64,000 nt of DNA from Shinisaurus crocodilurus (taxonomy: Eukaryota; Chordata; Lepidosauria; Squamata; Shinisauridae), in contig CM037878.1 of the NCBI GenBank assembly GCA_021292165.1, forward strand, positions 190,525,118 to 190,589,117. Reading direction: 5' to 3'. Shown here in pieces: positions 10,470 to 21,737 of this stretch. The position numbers and the translations under genes are program-made. Position 1 is the first letter of the stretch. Each line of letters starts with the position of its first letter. The notes under the pieces were generated by a model. That model did no database searches and had not been told where the DNA came from. It was given only the letters and a program-made list of their open reading frames with translations.

Positions 10470-10910
10470 ATGCTGCTGTGTCTTCTCCCCTCTTCAGTTC
10501 ATCCTTCGGGCCCGTTGCTTCCATTGCTGGAGCAAGTGAGGCATTACTATTGTTCCATAGCAAAGGAAGTGGAGGGGAAGTGAAGGGACTGGGGAAGGAA
10601 TGCAGCAGGAGTGACCATGGCAACACCCTCTTTCCCTGCATTGGCGTCCTCAGATAATGGTGATGATGTAGTTCAGCCAAAAGGACTTGGCCAGCGCTGA
10701 AAAGAGTGGCCACCCCTCCCACCATCGGCTGAGCCACCTGCATCCCTGCTGTTGTCTCCAAACTGAGAGTGGAGATAACAATGGGGATCCCTCTGGGGGA
10801 TTCCTCCAGGTGGTGGGGCTTGGAGGAACCCAAGGAGGCTCCACAGGCTGGATGCATAACCTCTGCAGGCGAGATTAGGTCTGCAGGCCAGAGGTTCTGC
10901 TGCATCCCTA
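10470..10910 (-). mobile_element. hAT-type element family J, inverted copy
   Basis: Read on the minus strand, GACCTAATCTCGCC, TCCTTGGGTTCCTCCA, CCTGGAGGAATCC and CACTCTTTTCAGCGCTGGCC align in order with 32590-32795 of the complete family J element. Boundaries are approximate and no TSD was found. The 145-residue minus-strand reading frame here has no family match and is probably incidental. Confidence 0.65.
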
Positions 10911-11041
10911 TTAGATATGATCTGCATAGTGGAGAAAAGGATTAGCTCACCCTCTTGGAGATGAGACTTTAGACAGCTGTGGAAACCCAATCTAAGAATT
11001 GAATTGCCCCACTGAGTGTATGAACCAGCAGGTCTGATGAC

Positions 11042-11179
11042 TTGGCTCAGCTTGTCTGAGTGTGGAAAGCTAAGCAGGGTCAGGCCTGGTTATTACTTGG
11101 ATGGGAGACCCCTCCTCTAGTTTCCTGCATTGAGCAGGGGTTGAACTCAATGGTCTTGTAGGCCCCTTCCAACTCTATC
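11042..11179 (+). mobile_element. 5S rRNA-derived SINE (copy 2), head-truncated
   Basis: Lacks the first ~17 bases of the head but keeps CTCAGCTTGTCTGAG, AAAGCTAAGCAGGGTCAGGC, ATTACTTGGATGGGAGACC and the CR1-type tail GGTCTTGTAGGCCCCTTCCA. Its terminal TCTATGA repeats are replaced by the palindrome starting at 11180. Confidence 0.85.
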
Positions 11180-11236
11180 AAAGATACTGTTATGATATCA
11201 TAGGATCAGATCCTATGATATCATAACAGTATCTTT
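11180..11236. repeat. Perfect 57-bp palindrome
   Basis: The arms 11180-11207 and 11209-11236 are exact 28-base inverted repeats (AAAGATACTGTTATGATATC...) separated by one A. It begins exactly where the 5S SINE tail stops. Confidence 0.95.
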
Positions 11237-12689
11237 GGAATGGGTTAATCTAGATGCTTAAAATCAGCCTTTTCCCTGGTACTTGTTGTCCAGCCTTTTG
11301 TTAGAGTTGTATTTTAAGATTTAGGCATCCCATGTTTATTTATATGCATTGCTGCTAATCCAAACTGCCTGCTAAAGTAATCCCTTGTTAAAGTGAAATC
11401 AAATCAGTGATTTGAGATTACATAGCTAAAACAATAGCTCAGCCAGACACTGCAGACATCTGTTTTGCTTTTCCTGACTTGCTTTGGAGTTTTTTCTCAC
11501 ATTCTTTCACAGTAAAAGTGCCACCAATTAGCTCAACTTTTCTTTTCTTTTCATTTCCCACTTTTGACCGAAATCTTTTGTTTTCTCAGTTCTTGATTGC
11601 CTATTACCGTGGAAACCTTCACACTTTTCATGCGTTTGTTTTCCTTTGCACTTAAGTATCCATTTTAAATGGGATAAAAATTTCATGCTTATTACTGGTT
11701 AATATGTTGTTATACTCCATTACCCAAATTTGGACCAGAGGTAATGCTGATGTGGGAAATGCCAAAATAATAAATTCTTGGGGATGAGATCTTAGACAGA
11801 TATGGAAACCCAAAGTAGGCTTTGATTTACTCCTAGTCTGCAGGAAATGAAGCATTACTGTGAATGTGTACATCGAGATCCTTAGTGAGGATAACCTTAT
11901 TTCCAGCTTTACCTGCTGCTTTGATTTAAAGCATTTTCACATCATCTCGTTTTTTTATGAGCTTTTATGTGTTTAGGTGTCTCCCCTCCCCTTACCCTTT
12001 TCTGAAGTGTTTTCATTCTTTGGGGAATAAAGCCACATTGTTTTTCTCAACTGGGTTGCCTTTTTTCTTTCTCTTTATCTGATGTTTTAAATGACAAAAG
12101 GTAAAGATTTCCCTTATTGCCTCCAGTCCAGAAAGGGAGACACCCAATGTAAAGGCAGATTCTGCACACACAAACCTGTGCATGTACCGGACCACCATGC
12201 ACATCTGGATGAGCACCTGGGTTGTAATGTGGATTGAGATGGCAGGCTGAAAATACTACCCCATTTGAACTGCATGCTGTGCACAATTGGAACATGCTTT
12301 TACACCTGCATCCACAATGCAGATGGAAATGTTCATATTCAACATTCCTATGGTACAATTACATCTAGATTAGGCTGATGTTTCCTAAGCTTTCATTTAC
12401 CACGCAGGCTTCTGCTATATCTAGGTAACCATATTTTTGCTTCCTGAGATCTGAAGGAAGGGGCTATTACTGCTGTGCTGAAAATGTCTTCCACATTCCC
12501 CACCACCACCATTCTCTTTCAATTGGATAGAAAAGAAATTGTTTTCAAAAAGAAATTCAGCAGCGAGGAGAATTTCAGAGAAATTCTCATGGGTTGGGTT
12601 TGGGGTTCTTGTGCTTACCATATGCAGGAGGTGACTGAGGAGGGTGCACAAGTGTCCTGTTTTTCACTGTACAATCCTCTCTCCTCCTC
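11237..12689. other. Unannotated stretch
   Basis: AT-rich, unique-looking sequence (for example the T-rich block at 11470-11660). No coding or RNA feature supported. Confidence 0.35.
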
Positions 12690-13556
12690 GGCTGCCTCCA
12701 CTTCAATTAAAGGCTCCGGGGAAGACATCATGTGGTAATTCCTCCCATACAGGGCATTTTCAGATCAGGAAGCAGAGGCAGCTGGGGAAGCTTCAGAGCA
12801 GTGGAGAGATGTATAATAGAAAGAAAACACACACAACCTGCCACCTCGCAAAGATTGGGGCTGTTCACCGTGACTGGGGCTGTGGTGTGTGCGGGGCGTG
12901 TGTGGCTGCCATTTTGAACACGCAACCCCCACTCGGGGTTTCTCATGTCGTGCGAAACCAGTGAGCGTGCAGTATGTGAGGGTTAAATAACACATTTTCC
13001 CCGCTCTAAAATAACTCAGTCAAAGTGCTTTGGACACAGGAGTGAAACAGGAGGGTCTTGACATCTTCTAAAGATCCTGCAAACAACCCCGAGTAAGGAA
13101 CGCCGCTGAATGCACAATAAATGCCTCATGTAGAAAAGCCCCTTGGTAAGCTAAAAAAAAAAAAGCATCAAGAGAAATCCAAATTAAATTATAAAATGTC
13201 CTGCGAATGAGGCAGAAAAATGGAAGCCTCTTTCATGGAGGAAGAAAACTTTTAGGAAATGGGCGGACAGATTTTGCACAGCACTAGCTCCACCTCTTTC
13301 CTGGAGCTGAACACAACATTGCCCCCCCCTTGTGGAGGATGCAAAATGGGGGTTGATGCTGTTGGTACTTGCAGTGGCGGTGCAAACGCCCCCCCAAACT
13401 CTTTAGGAAAAAAGAAAGAAAGAAGCTGTGCTACAGCCTCTGCCAACGGTGAGCCCTTCCTGTGAGAAACTGTTGAGAATGTCTCCTTCCCCTGGAGAAA
13501 ATTCGGTGAAATTGTCCCCCCAATTTCTCTGCCCACAAATAGGGTGGAGAATTTCG
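12690..13556 (+). mobile_element. DNA element family H, split by another element
   Basis: Aligns over most of its length, inverted, with 63325-63956. Shared landmarks are GGACAGATTTTGCACAGCAC, TGGAGGATGCAAAATGGGGG, TGTGAGAAACTGTTGA and TTCTCTGCCCACAAAT. It is interrupted at about 12857-13142 relative to the second copy. No transposase frame; probably a non-autonomous transposon. Exact ends undetermined. Confidence 0.7.
12857..13142. mobile_element. Short DNA element inserted in family H
   Basis: Absent from the other family H copy, where the flanking text reads through as CTGATTGGGTAAGC. The ends GGGGCTGTTC and GAAAAGCCCC are inverted repeats; TT/TTG may be the TSD. Internally, CACTCGGGGTTTC and CAACCCCGAGTAAGG form a second inverted pair. 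Confidence 0.6.
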
Positions 13557-14050
13557 ACAGGCCATGTGTGCACAGCTCTAGCGTGCTATGTCAGGGTGTA
13601 AAAGCAGTGCAGGCGAATGGGGTTGCCAATGATGCTCCATCAAGGTCCACTGATGTTCCTCCTCTGTGTCCCGCTCACTGGTTGAACTACAGGGGTCTGT
13701 ACGGAGCTGGGTCTCTGACATTTTTGTCCTTGTGTTTGACATCTATAGGCTATATAACTGATGAAACCTTCATAAATGTACCTTAGAAGCAATAGATAGA
13801 TGGTCTGTAACAAAATAGGTTCCCAGGGCAATGTTTGATTATTTCCCGTAACTTAGGGGCAAGCACATATAAATGAATCTACAACATGTTGTGGATCCAT
13901 TCCTAAGTATCTGTCTGTTCTATTGTAGTGTGTAAGTCTTTACAGATGCTGGATTAAGTCCTCTGAAAACTGGCTAGAAGCACAAAGAAGGGGAAAAAAT
14001 AGATCTGCTTGAGAGGCCATACTCTGTATGCCACCCCCCACCCCCCGTTA
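13557..14050. other. Unannotated stretch
   Basis: No recognised gene or repeat. A C-run lies at 14033-14046. Confidence 0.35.
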
Positions 14051-14402
14051 AGTGAGGTGAGGCAGGTGGCTACTAGGGAGAGGGCCTACTTTGTGTGGTA
14101 CCCCAGCAACGGAATAGCCTCCCCAGAGAGGGTTACCTGGCGCCTTCTTTATGGTCCTTTCAGTGCCAGTACAATTGGTGACCTCAAACTTAGATTATTA
14201 TTTTTTTTATCCCACTGCTTGTATATTGTGTAGTTTTTGTTAGACTGTATATTTGGTTGTGGGTCTCTCACCACTGGACATTTTTATGCAGCAGTTTTTT
14301 AAAATGGTATTTTTAATATTGTATTTTTATTCATTTTATCTGAGCTGCCCAGAGAACTATGTTATTGGGAGGCTGATATAAATACTGTAAATAAAAAAAA
14401 AA
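14051..14402 (+). mobile_element. L2/CR1-type LINE 3' end
   Basis: AGTGAGGTGAGGCAGGTGGC, GGGAGAGGGCCTACTTTGTG and GAATAGCCTCCCCAGAGAGG correspond to the degraded REGAFSVV.P.LWNSLP..VR coding tract of L2/CR1-group LINEs. The 3' UTR follows with GAGCTGCCCAGAGAACTATG, TTATTGGGAGGCTGATATAA and the A-rich tail. Only the last ~350 bp are present. Confidence 0.7.
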
Positions 14403-14929
14403 CACACACAAACAATTGGAGGCAGTGTACAGTAATCTGGAACTGGAACTGGAACTCTGCAGTAGGAGGTGGCGGCGGGTGGATCACTGGGAAGCAGGTC
14501 ACAAGGGAACAGGTTGCAGTGACAGATTCTGTGTAGGAAGCACATGCATGACCATGGACAGCTCCAAGGTGGGAAATAAGTGGCAAAGAGCTGTGGTAAT
14601 AAGTGGTATGTGGTAACTCATCTGAACCCTTCTTTTCACAGTGAAGGTCTTGAAGACTGCTCCTACTTCTCAATGGAAGCTGAACAGGGCTTAAAGCGGT
14701 CATGACGGAACATTGTGCTCCTACAACACCGTGTAGCTTCTGAAGCCAATGCCTCAGGCAAGGATTTGCAGAGGGGCACAGACAGAGTCTTGGACAAGCG
14801 GTGAGCTGATTTCCTGGAAAGTATGGGCTTCTCATGCAGAAGGTTTGATCTACTTGTTTCAGGTTCTAGGTCCAACAGTGGACTTTCTTTTGCTTAGGGG
14901 TACACGAGCTACTCCCCATGGTTTCCTCT
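14403..14929. other. Unannotated stretch
   Basis: A small (GGAACT)n run at 14438-14456. The long minus-strand frame over 14362-14835 shows no domain. Confidence 0.35.
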
Positions 14930-15345
14930 TCCTCAGATAGGGCTGCTTTCCCCCTGAAGATAGGGAATACACTATGCATTTACAAAGGAGAGGGCTTTTT
15001 CTATGGTGGCATCCCAATTTTGGAATGCCCTCCCAAGAGAGATAGTTTGTTTTCTTTTTGGTGCCAAATTACAACATTTCTTTTTGCCCAAGCATCTTAA
15101 CATTTTAATATATATATTTTTTAGAATTTTAGAATTTACAATTTTAAATTTAGCTGATTTTAAACTGTACTGATCATTGTATGGCTCGCTGTTTTAAGAG
15201 TTGCTGTTTTAATTTGTCTTCATATATGCAATTGTATGGTTTTTATATTGGTTTTCTTTTTTCTTTTTAATATTGTGTACACTGCCCTGGGATCCCTTGG
15301 GGATGATGGGGCAGTTTATCAATTTTAGAAATAAATAAATAATAA
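14930..15345 (+). mobile_element. L2/CR1-type LINE 3' end
   Basis: The same structure as the preceding LINE end: GGAGAGGGCTTTTTCTATGG, GGAATGCCCTCCCAAGAGAG, a T-rich 3' UTR, ACTGCCCTGGGATCCCTTGG and an AAATAAATAAATAATAA tail. More diverged in sequence from the 14.1-kb copy than a duplicate would be. Confidence 0.7.
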
Positions 15346-18157
15346 GACTTGCAGACTTCCTGACTCCACCTCCTATGGCTCAGCATCAGAGTAGCTACTC
15401 AGGCCCAGGGATACAACATTGTCAAAGCACCATGCCATTGCATCCCCCCCCCATCTTCCTGCAAACCATTGCAATGCTATATCATGAGGGTGAGGGTGAG
15501 GGTGTCCCCATGAGGGTGAAAAGGGAGGAAATATATTGATTGTAGTACTTTTGCCAGTTTCAATTACAAAATGTGCCTACCATCTTAAAGACAAAATAGC
15601 CTAGCAGGAAATGAATTGATGAAACTGGGGTGAAAACATTTGTACTGAACACTATACTAATCCTGTTTTTGATCCATCATAGAGCATGAGTGGACTACTA
15701 GTGCTTACAGCACCCATCCAAGAAGCATGGCCAAGTCTTGCCTTAACATGCCCTCAGAATATGGTTGAAGTAAGGAACCATTCTCAACTCTTTGTAATCT
15801 GGCCTAGTCTAATCTTATCATCTGAATTATTATTTCAGTTGTTGATTCTTTTCCTGTTTCAATGGTCCTTTCTTCTCCCTTCCCTCCAAATTGAGATTGA
15901 CAGTAATATTTTCTTGTATGCAAAGACGGGGGTAAAAATAAACCCCAAATAGCACACTTTCATTTATGAACGACACCAGGGTACACGCAGGAGAAAGTGT
16001 GGTAGGAAAGGAAAGAGAAAGTTGTGTAGATTTCCTGCCCACACTTCAAAGGGGACTCTTCCCCCACTCCATTATTTCCTTTCCTATTAGGTTCATTTTG
16101 TTGGCTTATGGTTCCAAAATGCACCAGGAGTCAACCCCAGTGCAAACCTGATATTAAAAACTAACAGGCTAATGCTAGGGAAAACACTCTCTTCTCCTGG
16201 TTTCAAAGAAGGATTTTTTTTCATAAGTGCAGCCATGCTTTTCTAATAAAAATTCATTAAACAATGGTTATGAGGGATGAAACATGGGGGCGGGGAAGGC
16301 ATATAATCAAGTGAAACCCCTTTGAAGTCCCCCCCCCCTGAAAATAATATACGAAGGCAAACAATTTGGCTGTTAGTGTTGCATGCTTCCTTTATGAAAA
16401 GAGAGACCAGGACATTTATTCACATTTTGGAAGGGAAAGAAGGTAGAGACCTTCCTGAAAATCTCCTGATTTATATTCAGCACAAAAGGGCGCTGAGTCC
16501 CTTTTAAGTCCCTTAGTTTACATTGTTGAGGGTATAAACGGGACTAGTCGAAACTGCCTAATTCGTTTATGTAAAGTAAAAACAAATGTAGAAGCCCTTC
16601 ACTCTTTTTATTGTTAACATCCCATTGGGAGGCAGGAGAGTAAATATTTGAAAAGTTTAAAGCTATCAACTTAAGCTTAATAATAATGCTGGGTTTCGAG
16701 TAACCGAGAATAGTACAAGTTGTTGGAAGATCAAAGATTGGATGGAGTTTTATAGCAGATCTGGGCAAAAATCTCCTGGGAGGGGTAAATCTTCAGAACT
16801 TGACTTTTCCAGCATTTCATTGTAATCGCTTGACATCTCGGAAGCAAAAAAGTGATGAGGAGAGAATTCAAACAGCTCTCCTGCGACCTTCTGAGAAAGG
16901 TTGGTCAGAAAACCAAGTCAACACTTGATGGGGGGTGGTGGTTTACAGCACTGAACATCAGGGAGAAGCAGCAACTAGGATCACCCTATGCCTCTGATCT
17001 TAGAACAATGTATTAACGGAATGGCAAACGATATCTCTACATCACTGACAATCTTTCCTGCATTTATGTTAAGTGCTTGTGCTTGTCAGCATTTTCCCCC
17101 CACCGTCTACCTGTTGAGAAGCACCAGCTACACTGTCTTTACATTTCTTCCAAGCAACATTATTCCTTTCATCTGAAAAGGAGAGAGAGAGAGAGAGAGA
17201 GAGAGAGCAGGAGAATGTATAGTTTGGGCCACAGGCATGATTGCATATGCTTTGAATAAAAAAACTGAGGGGGAAACTGAGAAGGAGAAAGAATGTAAAG
17301 AAAGGTAGCAGGTAATGAATAATGCCAAATAATTAGATCAATTAATAAAATGCAGAACTAACATTGAAAGAGAAATTGGATGGTTGGTTTAGCTCCTCTA
17401 TGTAAGTGAGAATGGTTTTCGTTGTCTGGTTTCCAATGATAAAAAACACTAGAGTCATCATCAGCCATCATATACAAGCTTGCATGTTACCTAATGAATA
17501 TTTAAAACAACCCAATGGAACGTGTCTTCTTCTTTTTTTAAAAAAAATATGGTAATACATTTCAGTCTTTGACTAACAGGAATATCCTACAGGGGCTGCC
17601 ATCCTGTTTAGTTACACGCTAATTCTATTCTTCTCTTTCAGTGCGAAAATGTAACACTTCAAGGGAGAGGGGGGGAGGATCTACTTCAGCTGTTCCTGAT
17701 GTGCATTTTATAGGTTTCTTTCCACATTGAACTTCCAGATGTGCAACAGACCCTGCTCAACTACTTTCTTTGCACGCCTTCATGGCAGAAACACAAAAGC
17801 ATCTAAAAGGATGATGGGTGAGGGGAAGAAGGGAAGGAATTATTGAAAATCAATATCATAATAATGGTGCAGAGCTCTGTGCTTCCACACAGCAGCCAAT
17901 TATGAGCAATTTCCTAAAGTTGTCAACTGGTGGCAAAACAAATAGTGTTAATAGTGAAGATTTCATAAAGGCCTATTTGTCTTCTTACCATCGCACTTCA
18001 CTGAGGAGAATTCCAATGGCAAATGCTTAATGGAATCATCGCTCAGCTGATGACAAAACCTGAAAGATTATCATTGTTGTTGCTAGCTGAATCCGGAGGA
18101 CTGGGACTTGGTGACAAGATGCCCAGCTGCATGTTAGGATGCAGCTCCTTTGCTGAA
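15346..18157. other. Long stretch without recognised features
   Basis: Mostly unique AT-rich sequence. A (GA)n run lies at 17180-17208 and short C-runs near 15445 and 16330. No exon with family similarity was found. Confidence 0.4.
17180..17208. repeat. (GA)n microsatellite
   Basis: About 14 uninterrupted GA units. Confidence 0.95.
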
Positions 18158-18171
18158 AATAGGGATAGATG

Positions 18172-18580
18172 GGGGAGGAACCTTCGCTGGCTATGGAGCA
18201 GTAGCTTTTCTGCCGAGCTCCCGGAATGATTTGAAAACATCTGCAAATACACAGGAAAGACAAATCGTGAGTTTAAACTCCTTTGCTGTTTACTTTCTGG
18301 AAGGTATGCAGATATAGAGCTAATAAAGAAATAACAAGAATAGCTTTCTTTTGATGTGCTTCGCTCTGGATTGTTTATGAGCTCCAGACGGGTGAAAAAG
18401 TCCCTACCCCCTCTTTGGAAACGCGATCGGGCGCATCCCTCGGATAACAGTTTGAAAAGGCTAATTAGGATCCTTGACACTAAAGATATTGAATGTTCTT
18501 ATCAAACTGAGCAACTGGGTCCTGATAAGAAGATACGAGGTAGTGAAAGTTCCGAGACAGCGAGGGGGAAGGGCGGAAAA
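18172..18580 (+). promoter_or_regulatory. L1 5' UTR, presumed internal promoter
   Basis: The interval between the 5' TSD and the ORF1 start. It is more CpG-containing near 18415-18445 (ACGCGATCGGGCGCATCCCTC). L1 5' UTRs carry an internal RNA polymerase II promoter; here this is inferred from position. No defined factor site was identified. Confidence 0.5.
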
Positions 18581-19480
18581 ATGGCGGATTCAGCTGGCAA
18601 ATTCCCTGCTGGTGCCAAGCCAAAGGCAACATCTCCAGCCAAGTTTAAAGGGGCAGCACCAGATTGGGAGAAAATTCTATTACAGTTTCAAAGCTCTATG
18701 GAAGCAGGCCAGCAGAAACAAATAGAAGCAATTGAGAAATTTCAAAATCTGCATCAAGAGGATATGAAGCACATGCGAAAGACCATAGATCAATTAGGGG
18801 TTCAAGTTAAAGAGCTGCAAGTTAGAGTGGATAAGGTGGAAAAACTCCAGGTGAAGGATGAAAAAAGTTTTGAAAAGTATGAAATGAAATTTAATGAGAT
18901 GGAAATACAGATGATTAACATGCAAGACAGGCAACGTCGTTCCAACATTCGGATCAGAGGCTTCCCCATGGAGATGGGGGAGACTGGATATAAGTTAAGA
19001 GGCAGTATTTTGGAATGGATGAATGAAGCTGTTTCTGGAGAAACAATTTTTTGGGATGATATGGACATTGAGATTGTGCATAGAGTGGGAGCATTAAGGC
19101 GTGGTATGACATCCAGAGATGTTGTACTGAAATTTGCAAATTTATACAAGAAGGATGTCTTCATGAAAGAGATTAGAAAGAAAGGTCAAGTAGCTTTTAA
19201 GGGGGCTACTTTGCAAATCTACAATGATCTTTGTCAGCAAACAATAAAGTGGAGGCGAAGTGTTAAACCGTGTACAGCAGTCTTGATCAGAAAGGGATTA
19301 CAATACAATTGGGGTTACCCAGTTTTTATTACTTTTGTGTGGAACAGTAAGAGATACAAGATCTCATCATGTGATCAAGGCATGGGCCTGCTGGGAGAGT
19401 TGGGGCTTCATGATGATGCGGAGGGTCCAGAATCGATGGGTCAACTGGAAGAAGAAGGAGCCAGTGGAGGAATTGTATAA
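18581..19480 (+). CDS. ORF1p: L1 ORF1 protein (RNA-binding chaperone), intact
   Basis: A 299-residue frame. The start at 18581 is chosen over an in-frame ATG at 18356 because AAAAATGG is a good initiation context, translation from it begins MADSAGKFPAG, and the upstream 75 residues lie in the 5' UTR. Residues 1-30 are a basic, Pro/Ala-rich leader. Residues 45-118 are a heptad-rich coiled coil (IEKFQNLHQEDMKHM ... VDKVEKLQ). Residues 120-205 form the RRM (RRSNIRIRGFP, EIVHRVG, RDVVLKFAN). Residues 206-270 are the C-terminal domain (LQIYNDLCQQT, GYPVFITFVWN). L1 ORF1p forms trimers, coats L1 RNA and acts as a nucleic-acid chaperone. Human ORF1p is 338 residues, so this one is slightly short. 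The acidic last ~30 residues may reflect a late frameshift. Confidence 0.85.
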   Translation: MADSAGKFPAGAKPKATSPAKFKGAAPDWEKILLQFQSSMEAGQQKQIEAIEKFQNLHQEDMKHMRKTIDQLGVQVKELQVRVDKVEKLQVKDEKSFEKYEMKFNEMEIQMINMQDRQRRSNIRIRGFPMEMGETGYKLRGSILEWMNEAVSGETIFWDDMDIEIVHRVGALRRGMTSRDVVLKFANLYKKDVFMKEIRKKGQVAFKGATLQIYNDLCQQTIKWRRSVKPCTAVLIRKGLQYNWGYPVFITFVWNSKRYKISSCDQGMGLLGELGLHDDAEGPESMGQLEEEGASGGIV

Positions 19481-19578
19481 GAGGTCGTTTCAACACGAGA
19501 AGAAAAAAGAAATAGAAAATGTTTTATAAAGAAGTTATCCGGGAGGGAATGAGGGGCTGCTGTTCGGGCTGGTGATGG

Positions 19579-21439
19579 GTCCTTTCCCCAGTATTATTTG
19601 TGTTAGTTATGGAATTGTTAGCGAATTCGATAAGACAGGAGAAGAAATTACTGGGGATAGGAATAGAGACCAAATGTAAGATAAACCTTTTTGCAGATGA
19701 TATCTTGTTAACATTAGAAAGGCCTATAGAAAATTGGGATTGGATAGAGAAACATTTAGATGAATTTAGAGAAGTAACAGGGTTAAAAGTTAATTGGGAT
19801 AAATCGGAGATAATGACATTTAATTATAGTAAACTGGAGGAAAGGGGATTTAAACAAAGGGGAGTGGATATAAAGATAAAAAATATAATTAAATATTTAG
19901 GTATTGATATATTAAAAGATTTGGATAAAATAGGGGAATGTAATTTTAAAAAACTAAAAGATGAAGTTAAAAATCAAATAGAGGATTATAAAAAATTGGG
20001 ATTATCGTGGTTTGGTAGGATAGCTTTGATTAAAATGAAGATTTTACCGAAGTTTAATTTTTTATTTAGAATGATACCATATAAGATATCAGAGAAAGAA
20101 ATTAAAGAGTGGCAAGTAATGTTAAATAGCTATTGTAATGGGGGGAAAAAAATCAAGGATTACTAAGAATAGATGGTATAAAGCTCAAAAAATAGGGGGA
20201 CTTGGTCTCCCTAATTTAAAATGGTATTATATAGCTAATCAACTTAGATATATCATGGATATTATTGTTAGAAAAGATTTTATGTGGTGAGAAATAGAAG
20301 CATTTGAATTGGGTAATAGGGTGGATAAATTCTTATTTACAAAACAAGGACATATTATGACAAAAAGATTAGAAAATCCCTTTTTAAAAAATATGTTAGA
20401 AATTTGGGGTAGAAATAAGGAAATATTTTTACCAGGTATATCCCCGCTTACTCCAGTGGTGGTTATGGAAGATTTTCCCGAGAATGTTAGACATTTGGAA
20501 CGAATTTTTAGAGAGAAAAAGGTGATAACTTTAATGGATTGGCTGGAAAAAATGGAGACAAGACAGCAAATAATTGATAGGGTTGGGGCAGGAAGAATTT
20601 CTTGGTTAAATTTAATTCAATTAGTACAATGGGGTAAGAAATGGAAGAGGAGACATGAGCATGAAAGGGATTTCACTGCATTTGAGCAGGTGGTTATGTC
20701 TAGAGAACTTGTAGAAGGAAATGCATCAGCTAGGGGTCTTACAAAGATGTTATATAAAATGTTGCAGAAATCAGAAGAGCAAGCAGAAAATCTTAAAATA
20801 GTTTGGGATACAGAGTTTGAAGAGGAAATATCAAAGGATGAGTGGAATAAGATTTGGGATAGGCGAATATTGAAAAATATGTCTATAAGAATTAAAGAGA
20901 ATTTTTATAAGCTAATTTGGAGATGGTATTTGACCCCAGTGAGATTAAATAGAATAGATAATAAATGTTCTCCAATGTGTTGGCGAGGATGTCAGGAATT
21001 GGGTACATATGCTCATATGTGGTGGAGTTGTAAAAATGTAATGGATTTTTGGAAAATGATTTTTGAGGAAATATCAGAAATTGTTGGAGTTGATTTAGAG
21101 GTATGCCCTAAACTAGCTTTGCTAACAATAACGGAAAAGGTGATCGGTTCTCAAAATGTTAAAGAATTAATCATAAATTTGTTAACGGCAGGTAGACTAA
21201 TGATAGCAAGGAAATGGAAAATCCAGCAAGTTTTCACTATTAATGAATGGTATAAGGAAGTATGGGATATGGCTTTGAATGATATGTTGACTTGTAATAT
21301 TAAATGCAAAAGGGGTCAATTAAAGAAAAATAATTTTAAGGATATTTGGGGTTTATTTTTGGAATATGTGTTTAAAAGGGGGAAAGGGAGTTTACCCTGT
21401 CAAGATTTATTGTATTTTTGGAATAATGAACAATTATAG
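19579..21439 (+). pseudogene. ORF2: L1 ORF2 remnant: RT 3' half to C-terminus
   Basis: Three breaks separate the pieces. The first piece, ending at 20166, has MELLANSIRQ, the catalytic FADD at 19690-19701, and VTGLKVNWDKSEIM, then the thumb WFGRIALIKMKILPKFNFLF. A frameshift lies at the G6A7 run near 20143-20151. The next piece reads WYKAQKIGGLGLPNLKWYY and reaches TGA at 20288-20290 where Trp is expected. The last piece, 20309-21439, has the conserved C-terminal region with the Cys-rich knuckle CSPMCWRGCQELG-x-YAHMWWSC and ends LPCQDLLYFWNNEQL. The AP-endonuclease and RT motifs upstream of the B box are deleted. It cannot support retrotransposition itself. Confidence 0.88.
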
Positions 21440-21737
21440 AGTTATTGGATTGTTTGGTCCCATGGTGATGGGAGCACAATATTAGTTATGTGTGTATGTT
21501 ATTTTCTTTGTATTGTTTTAAAATTTAATAAAATATTTGAAAAAAAAAGAAAAGAAAAGAAAAGAAAATAGGGATAGATGATTCTGTCAAATTCAGCTTC
21601 TCTCTCAGTTTCTCCAATCTTAAGTTCAGTTCGTCTTTGAGAATTTTTTAAAAAAGTTCTCATGAAAATTGATAAGCATTTTTGGGGTACATTTCTCCTA
21701 ATACATGCATTTTTGTATGAATTTTTCCTATTATACA

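Larger units (their letters stand above)
18172..21563 (+). mobile_element. L1 LINE with 17-bp TSD, intact ORF1, internally deleted ORF2
   Basis: The TSD GAAAATAGGGATAGATG is identical at 18155-18171 and 21564-21580, which fixes both ends. The 5' UTR (18172-18580) starts GGGGAGGAACC, G-rich as full-length L1 starts are. ORF1 follows, then a junction between about 19530 and 19585, after which the sequence enters ORF2 at the reverse-transcriptase B motif (CCCCAGTATTATTTGTG, PVLF). The endonuclease and the first half of the RT are gone. The 3' UTR ends AATAAAATATTTG with an (AAAAG)n tail. About 3.4 kb remain of an expected 6 kb or so. Confidence 0.92.

Noticed and set aside
10468..10905. 145-residue minus-strand gene or transposase
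   Set aside because: Falls within hAT family J but shows no hAT transposase motifs, and the other J copy has no corresponding frame.
14362..14835. 157-residue minus-strand gene
   Set aside because: Low-complexity Pro/Ser and hydrophobic stretches, overlaps a LINE tail, no domain.
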